Shown: positions 6,703 through 10,597 of the stretch, piece by piece
How the letters are laid out: the number at the start of each line of letters is the position of its first letter
Numbering within the stretch: the stretch's first letter is position 1
Assembly: GCA_029248825.1 (NCBI GenBank)
Contig: JAQWIP010000163.1
Span: 1-10,597 of the forward strand
Origin: Alphaproteobacteria bacterium
GTDB lineage: Bacteria; Pseudomonadota; Alphaproteobacteria; RS24
Direction: 5' to 3'
DNA: 10,597 bases
Position numbers and translations under genes: made by a program
Notes under the pieces: model-generated
What the model was told of the DNA's origin: nothing
Databases searched by the model: none
Seen by the model: only the letters and a program-made list of their open reading frames with translations

Positions 6703-6951
6703 TTAAAACTGCCAATCCAGCGTGAGCTTGGCGAGCGTAGAGACATTGCTGTGGCGAAGATGGGCCCCCGCATCCGTCCAAGGCAGACCGGTGCCGCAAT
6801 GAAAGCGGCGGCGAAATCCATCATGGCAGGGCTGCTCGCTGACTTTGCCACCGAGCTTCAGCGCATCATGCAGATGAAACCCCAACACCACGTGCTCGCT
6901 GGCCGCCCATTGGGTGACCATGCCAAGCCCGAAAAACGGTTGCGCCTTGCC
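6703..6951 (-). pseudogene. Unassigned coding-like stretch with an outer-membrane barrel-type C-terminus
   Basis: I do not recognise this sequence. Directly after the ruvX stop, and in the same frame, 82 sense codons stay open to a TAA at 6703. The first ATG is at 6921, which would give a 72-residue protein, but it has no clear ribosome-binding site. The peptide includes PFFGLGMVTQWAASEHVVLG, a pair of cysteines in QPCHDGFRRRFHCGTG, and the ending LAKLTLDWQF. In that ending phenylalanine is last and W, L, L and A fall at positions -3, -5, -7 and -9, the alternating pattern recognised by the Bam machinery in outer-membrane beta-barrels. There is no signal peptide and far too few residues for a barrel, so I infer the 3' remnant of a truncated gene. 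Alternatives are a small novel protein or chance openness. Confidence 0.4.
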
Positions 6952-7428
6952 TTATACCCCGTAAAGCGCGTCGATGGCGCCCTGCAAAATATAGGCGGCC
7001 GCCATTTTATCGATGACATCGGCGCGTTTGGCGCGGCTGGTGTCGGCTTCTAATAGGGTGCGCTCCACGGCGGCGGTGGACAAGCGCTCGTCCCATAGCA
7101 AGACGGGAAGCGCAGGAAAGTCGTCTAAATTCGTCAGATTGCGCAAGAAAGCTTGCGTCGCTTGCACGCGGGGGCCAGCCGAGCCATCCATATTTAAAGG
7201 CAATCCCATCACCATGCCGCCGACTTTTTCATCAGCCAGTATTTTTGCAAGCGCAGCGGCATCGGGGCCGAATTTTTTGCGCCGGAGGGTGAAAAACGGC
7301 GTGGCGATTTTATGTTGGCTATCGCCCAGCGCAAGGCCAAGGGTTTTGCTGCCCAAATCCACCCCCATCAGTCGGGTGTTGGGGGAGAGCGCTTGTATCA
7401 GCTCGGCGGGGGTGTCGACAATTTGCAT
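6952..7428 (-). CDS. ruvX: Putative pre-16S rRNA nuclease / Holliday junction resolvase-like YqgF (RuvX)
   Basis: The 158-residue RNase H-like protein belongs to the YqgF family, implicated in maturing the 5' end of 16S rRNA and proposed earlier as an alternative Holliday-junction resolvase. Family motifs are present: MGVDLGSKTLGLALGD (21-36, catalytic D24), VMGLPLNMDGSAGPRV (73-88), LLWDERLST (110-118, E114) and DVIDKMAAAYIL (137-148, D140). It is slightly longer than E. coli YqgF because of an N-terminal extension of about 18 residues, common in alphaproteobacteria. The ATG is preceded by GGGAG five bases away. The gene faces away from gatC across 126 bases. Its stop codon is followed in frame by the unassigned open stretch. 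Confidence 0.93.
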   Translation of the reverse strand: MQIVDTPAELIQALSPNTRLMGVDLGSKTLGLALGDSQHKIATPFFTLRRKKFGPDAAALAKILADEKVGGMVMGLPLNMDGSAGPRVQATQAFLRNLTNLDDFPALPVLLWDERLSTAAVERTLLEADTSRAKRADVIDKMAAAYILQGAIDALYGV

Positions 7429-7508
7429 GGTCTCTCCCTAGCACGCTCGTCGGCGAAAGTCATATTGCAGTTCGTCTTGAAGTTCTCTGGCGGCTTTGCT
7501 AGTTTCCG

Positions 7509-7536
7509 CCCATATGAGCTTCGCCTCGCCTGTCAA
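7509..7536 (-). promoter_or_regulatory. Candidate promoter for ruvX in the ruvX-gatC divergent region
   Basis: The minus strand carries a perfect TTGACA (7536 to 7531), a 16-base spacer and a weak TATGGG (7514 to 7509). The start would be near 7502, giving a leader of about 74 bases before the ruvX ATG. The -35 box lies only 18 bases from the gatC ATG. For gatC on the plus strand the best pair I see is TTGAAG at 7477-7482 and TAGTTT at 7500-7505 with 17 bases between, a poor match. Confidence 0.35.
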
Positions 7537-7554
7537 TTTTTACGAAAGTTAGAT

Positions 7555-7842
7555 ATGTCCGTAGATGAAAAAACGGTGCGCCGCATCGCCACGCTTGCCC
7601 GCATCGGGCTGAGCGAGGCCGAAGTGCCAGCGCTGGCCAAAGAGCTAAATGCCATTATTGGCTTCGTCGAGCAATTATCCGAAGTCGACACGACAGGCGT
7701 TCAGCCGTTTACCAGTCCGGTCGAAAATAAAATGCGTCGGCGCGAGGATGTCGTCAGCGATGGCGGCTATGCCCAAGACGTGCTGGCCAATGCGCCCGAA
7801 AAAGATGACGAATATTTCGCCGTGCCGAAAGTGGTAGACTAA
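7555..7842 (+). CDS. gatC: Aspartyl/glutamyl-tRNA amidotransferase subunit C
   Basis: The 95-residue protein wraps around GatA and GatB and stabilises the GatCAB amidotransferase, which converts Glu-tRNA(Gln), and in some bacteria Asp-tRNA(Asn), to the amidated form. Family features are the start MSVDEKTVRRIATLARIGLS, the ELNAIIGFVEQL helix (about 29-40) and the VENKMRRREDVV / VLANAPEKDDEYFAVPKVV end, the segment that threads between the larger subunits. Length is typical. The frame stays open well upstream (to 7312), but homology starts at this ATG and the longer form would overlap ruvX, so the ATG at 7555 is chosen. Only a weak GAAAG lies upstream as a ribosome-binding site. gatA follows after one base. 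Confidence 0.95.
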   Translation: MSVDEKTVRRIATLARIGLSEAEVPALAKELNAIIGFVEQLSEVDTTGVQPFTSPVENKMRRREDVVSDGGYAQDVLANAPEKDDEYFAVPKVVD

Positions 7843-7843
7843 G

Positions 7844-9319
7844 ATGAGCAAGCTAACTGATTTAAATTTGGCACAAGCCCGCGATGGGCTGGCCAGCAAA
7901 GCGTTTTCTGCCACCGAGCTGACGCAAGCCCATATCGAGCGCGTCGAGGCTTCCGATAAGCTGAACGCCTATGTTTTGAAAACGCCGGAAAAAGCCATGG
8001 ATATGGCCAAGGCCAGCGACGCCAAACTTGCCGATGGCACCGCCGGCCCGTTGGAAGGCCTGCCGATTGGCGTGAAAGATTTATTCTGCACGCAAGGCAT
8101 TCGCACAACGGCCAGCTCGAAAATTCTCGGCGAGTTTATTCCGCCCTATGAAAGCACCGTGACGCAAAACCTCTGGAACGATGGCGCGGTTTTGCTCGGC
8201 AAATTGAACAATGATGAATTTGCCATGGGCTCCTCCAACGAGACCTCCTGCTTTGGCCCGGTCAATAATCCGTATCAAGGTGCCAATGGCGAAAACCTTG
8301 TGCCAGGTGGTTCGTCGGGTGGCTCTTCGGCTGCTGTGGCGGCTCGCCTTGGCGTGGCCGCGACGGCCACCGACACCGGAGGCTCCATTCGCCAGCCCGC
8401 CGCTTTTACCGGCACAGTGGGGCTAAAACCCACCTATGGTCGCTGCTCGCGTTGGGGAGTGGTGGCTTTTGCCTCGTCGCTCGACCAAGCCGGCCCGATT
8501 ACGCAAACCGTGCGCGATGCCGCCATTATGCTCGGCTCGATGGCCAGTTTCGATAGCCGCGACACCACTTCGGTCGAGCGCGATGTGCCAAATTATGAAG
8601 CCGCTTTGACCGGAGACATTAAAGGCCTGCGCGTTGGCATTCCCAAAGAATACCGCGTCGACACAATGCCTAGCGAAATTGAAGCGCTCTGGCAGCAGGG
8701 CATTGATTGGCTGAGGGACGCAGGCGCCGAGATTGTCGATGTGTCTTTGCCGCACACGAAATACGCTTTGCCTGCCTATTATATTATCGCGCCTGCCGAA
8801 GCTTCGTCGAACTTGGCGCGCTATGATGGTGTTCGCTATGGCGCGCGCCAAGCGGGTGTCGATATTGACGACATGTATGCCAATACGCGCGCGGCTGGGT
8901 TTGGCGATGAAGTCAAACGCCGTGTGATGGTCGGCACCTATGCTTTGTCGGCGGGCTATTATGACGCCTATTACGTCAAGGCCTTGCAAGTGCGCCGCCT
9001 GATTGCGCAAGATTTCAATCAGGCCTATGAAAAATGCGATGTGCTGCTAACCCCAACCACGCCCTCGGCCGCTTTTGCCGTGGGCAAGAAAGTCGAAGAT
9101 CCGTTGGAAATGTATCTCAATGATGTGTTTACCGTGACGGTTAATTTGGCCGGTCTGCCGGGTCTGTCGGTGCCGGCTGGCTTGGATGCCAATGGCTTGC
9201 CGCTTGGTTTGCAGTTAATCGGGAGAGCTTTTGGCGAAGAACAATTGCTGCGCGTTGGCGAGGTGCTGGAAACAGCGGCTGGTTTCACCACGCGGCCTAA
9301 AGAATGGTGGAGCGCATAA
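7844..9319 (+). CDS. gatA: Aspartyl/glutamyl-tRNA amidotransferase subunit A (amidase)
   Basis: The 491-residue subunit hydrolyses glutamine to supply ammonia for GatB. It is an amidase-signature enzyme: the catalytic lysine is K78 in GLPIGVKDLF, the cis-serine S157 in PGGSSGGSSAAVAARLG, and the nucleophile S181 in DTGGSIRQPAAFTG; the SIRQPA sequence is typical of GatA rather than other amidases. Conserved segments further on include VGLKPTYGRCSRWG, ASSLDQAGPIT, GVRYGAR and the C-terminal NLAGLPGLSVPAG. Length is normal and no lesion is visible. It starts one base after the gatC stop, with no strong ribosome-binding site, so translation is probably coupled. Its TAA shares a base with the gatB ATG. 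Confidence 0.98.
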   Translation: MSKLTDLNLAQARDGLASKAFSATELTQAHIERVEASDKLNAYVLKTPEKAMDMAKASDAKLADGTAGPLEGLPIGVKDLFCTQGIRTTASSKILGEFIPPYESTVTQNLWNDGAVLLGKLNNDEFAMGSSNETSCFGPVNNPYQGANGENLVPGGSSGGSSAAVAARLGVAATATDTGGSIRQPAAFTGTVGLKPTYGRCSRWGVVAFASSLDQAGPITQTVRDAAIMLGSMASFDSRDTTSVERDVPNYEAALTGDIKGLRVGIPKEYRVDTMPSEIEALWQQGIDWLRDAGAEIVDVSLPHTKYALPAYYIIAPAEASSNLARYDGVRYGARQAGVDIDDMYANTRAAGFGDEVKRRVMVGTYALSAGYYDAYYVKALQVRRLIAQDFNQAYEKCDVLLTPTTPSAAFAVGKKVEDPLEMYLNDVFTVTVNLAGLPGLSVPAGLDANGLPLGLQLIGRAFGEEQLLRVGEVLETAAGFTTRPKEWWSA

Positions 9320-10597
9320 TGGCGAGCAATCAAAATCTAATCGGCGGCGCAACGGGCGACTGGGAAATTGTTCTGGGTCTCGAAATTCACGCGCAAGTCG
9401 CTTCCAATTCGAAACTATTTTCCAGCGCGGCGACCGAATTTGGCGCCGAGCCAAACAGCCAAGTGTCTTTGGTCGATGCGGCCATGCCTGGCATGTTGCC
9501 GGTCATCAATGCTTATTGCGTCGAGCAAGCCGTGCGCACAGGCCTTGGCCTCAAAGCGCAGGTGAATAAATATTCGGTGTTTGACCGGAAGAATTATTTC
9601 TATCCAGATTTGCCGCAGGGTTATCAAATCTCGCAGTTTCAACAGCCGATTATCGGCGAGGGCGCGATTGAAATTGATCTGCCCGATGGCGCCGTGAAAA
9701 CCATTGGCGTAGAGCGTTTGCACCTCGAGCAAGATGCGGGCAAGTCTTTGCACGACCAGCATCCGAGCCAAAGTTTTGTCGATTTAAATCGTTCGGGCGT
9801 GGCCTTGATGGAAATTGTTTCGCATCCCGATATGCGCTCGGCCGCAGAGGCGCAAGCCTATGTGAAAAAAGTGCGCGCGATTTTGCGATACTTGGGAACT
9901 TGCGATGGCAATATGGAGCAGGGCAGTCTGCGCGCGGATGTCAATGTATCGGTACGCCGTCCGGGCGATGAGCTTGGCACGCGGTGCGAAATTAAAAACG
10001 TCAATTCCATTCGGTTTATCGGCCAAGCGATTGAGCATGAAGCGCGGCGCCAAGTTGACCTCATCGAAGACGGCGGCGTGGTGCAGCAGCAAACGCGTTT
10101 GTTCGACCCAAAAAACGGCGAGACACGCGCCATGCGGTCGAAAGAAGAAGCGCATGATTATCGCTATTTCCCCGACCCCGATTTGCTGCCGCTAGAGTTT
10201 GACCAAGCCTTTGTCGATGCGATTGCCAAAGATTTGCCGGAGCTGCCGGACGATAAAAAAGCCCGCTTTATCTCCGACTATAACTTGTCGCCCTATGATG
10301 CCAGCGTGCTGGTTTCGGAAGCCGAGAATGCCGCCTTTTTTGAAGCCGCCGCCGAAGGCCAAGACGCCAAAGCGGTGGCCAATATGGTCATCGGCTCGGT
10401 GTTTGCGGGGCTCAATAAAGCCGGTCTGGCGATTGCCGAGAGTCCGGTGACGCCGCAACAAGTCGGCCAATTGGTCGGTCTCATCCGCGATGATACAGTG
10501 TCGAATAGTATCGCCAAAGAAGTCTTCGAGATGATGTTCGAAGCCGGCCCCGACCAAGGCAAAGACGCCAGCGTGATTGTCGAAGAAAAAGGCGGCA
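9319..10597 (+). CDS. gatB: Aspartyl/glutamyl-tRNA amidotransferase subunit B (3' end beyond window)
   Basis: The first 426 codons are open to the right edge; the family is usually about 480-500 residues, so some 60 are missing. GatB binds the misacylated tRNA and carries out ATP-dependent activation and amidation of the Glu or Asp attached to it. Signatures are VLGLEIHAQV (18-27), FDRKNYFYPDLPQGYQIS (88-105), LHLEQDAGKS (134-143), CEIKNVNS (223-230) and MRSKEEAHDYRYFPDPDL (272-289). The part after about residue 300 is the helical region and the start of the YqeY-like tail domain that grips the tRNA; the window ends inside it. The ATG overlaps the gatA stop (TAATG) and has GGAG six bases upstream at 9309-9312, so gatCAB is one operon with coupled translation. 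Confidence 0.97.
   Translation, partial: MASNQNLIGGATGDWEIVLGLEIHAQVASNSKLFSSAATEFGAEPNSQVSLVDAAMPGMLPVINAYCVEQAVRTGLGLKAQVNKYSVFDRKNYFYPDLPQGYQISQFQQPIIGEGAIEIDLPDGAVKTIGVERLHLEQDAGKSLHDQHPSQSFVDLNRSGVALMEIVSHPDMRSAAEAQAYVKKVRAILRYLGTCDGNMEQGSLRADVNVSVRRPGDELGTRCEIKNVNSIRFIGQAIEHEARRQVDLIEDGGVVQQQTRLFDPKNGETRAMRSKEEAHDYRYFPDPDLLPLEFDQAFVDAIAKDLPELPDDKKARFISDYNLSPYDASVLVSEAENAAFFEAAAEGQDAKAVANMVIGSVFAGLNKAGLAIAESPVTPQQVGQLVGLIRDDTVSNSIAKEVFEMMFEAGPDQGKDASVIVEEKGG

Noticed and set aside
7312..7554. Upstream in-frame extension of gatC as a 176-residue protein
   Set aside because: GatC proteins are about 95 residues and homology begins at the ATG at 7555. The extension would be antisense to the start of ruvX.
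8423..9010. 195-codon minus-strand frame inside gatA
   Set aside because: It is antisense to the well-conserved amidase gene and shows no family motif or plausible start signal.

Overview
The window reads as chromosomal core sequence from an alphaproteobacterium of moderate to fairly high GC. The gene order ruvX-pyrB-pyrC-plsY-dprA-topA-rnr on one strand, with gatCAB nearby, is the arrangement I associate with Alphaproteobacteria. So is the PyrC type, a dihydroorotase homologue whose HxH motif is replaced. I cannot place it below class level from this sequence. There is no tRNA, rRNA, CRISPR array, insertion sequence or phage gene.

Minus strand, read right to left from about 7428 to 1: ruvX (Holliday-junction resolvase-like / 16S rRNA maturation nuclease), a 300-base stretch holding an unassigned coding-like remnant, pyrB and a pyrC-like gene (pyrimidine synthesis), plsY (phospholipid synthesis), a broken dprA (DNA uptake and recombination), topA (DNA topoisomerase I) and the first 62 codons of rnr (RNase R). 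Plus strand, from 7555 to the right edge: gatC, gatA and most of gatB. These encode the three subunits of the amidotransferase that converts misacylated Glu-tRNA(Gln) (and in some bacteria Asp-tRNA(Asn)) to the correct aminoacyl-tRNA. The two groups diverge from a 126-bp region between ruvX and gatC.

Packing is tight. Three junctions (topA/rnr, pyrB/pyrC, gatA/gatB) share the same one-base TAATG overlap, and gatC/gatA are one base apart. Sigma70-like promoters can be read before pyrB (good match, with almost no leader before the ATG), before topA (perfect -35 box, long spacer) and, weakly, before ruvX.

The points that stand out are: (1) dprA is a pseudogene with an in-frame amber codon, a frameshift and a missing block of the Rossmann domain; (2) the pyrC product lacks most metal-binding residues of an active dihydroorotase and is probably a non-catalytic partner of PyrB; (3) the ruvX-pyrB gap holds an open, coding-like stretch in frame with ruvX that ends in an outer-membrane beta-barrel type C-terminus; (4) pyrB has a near-leaderless promoter layout with a 15-bp palindrome over its -10/start region. 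I see no evidence of a wholly new multi-gene system.
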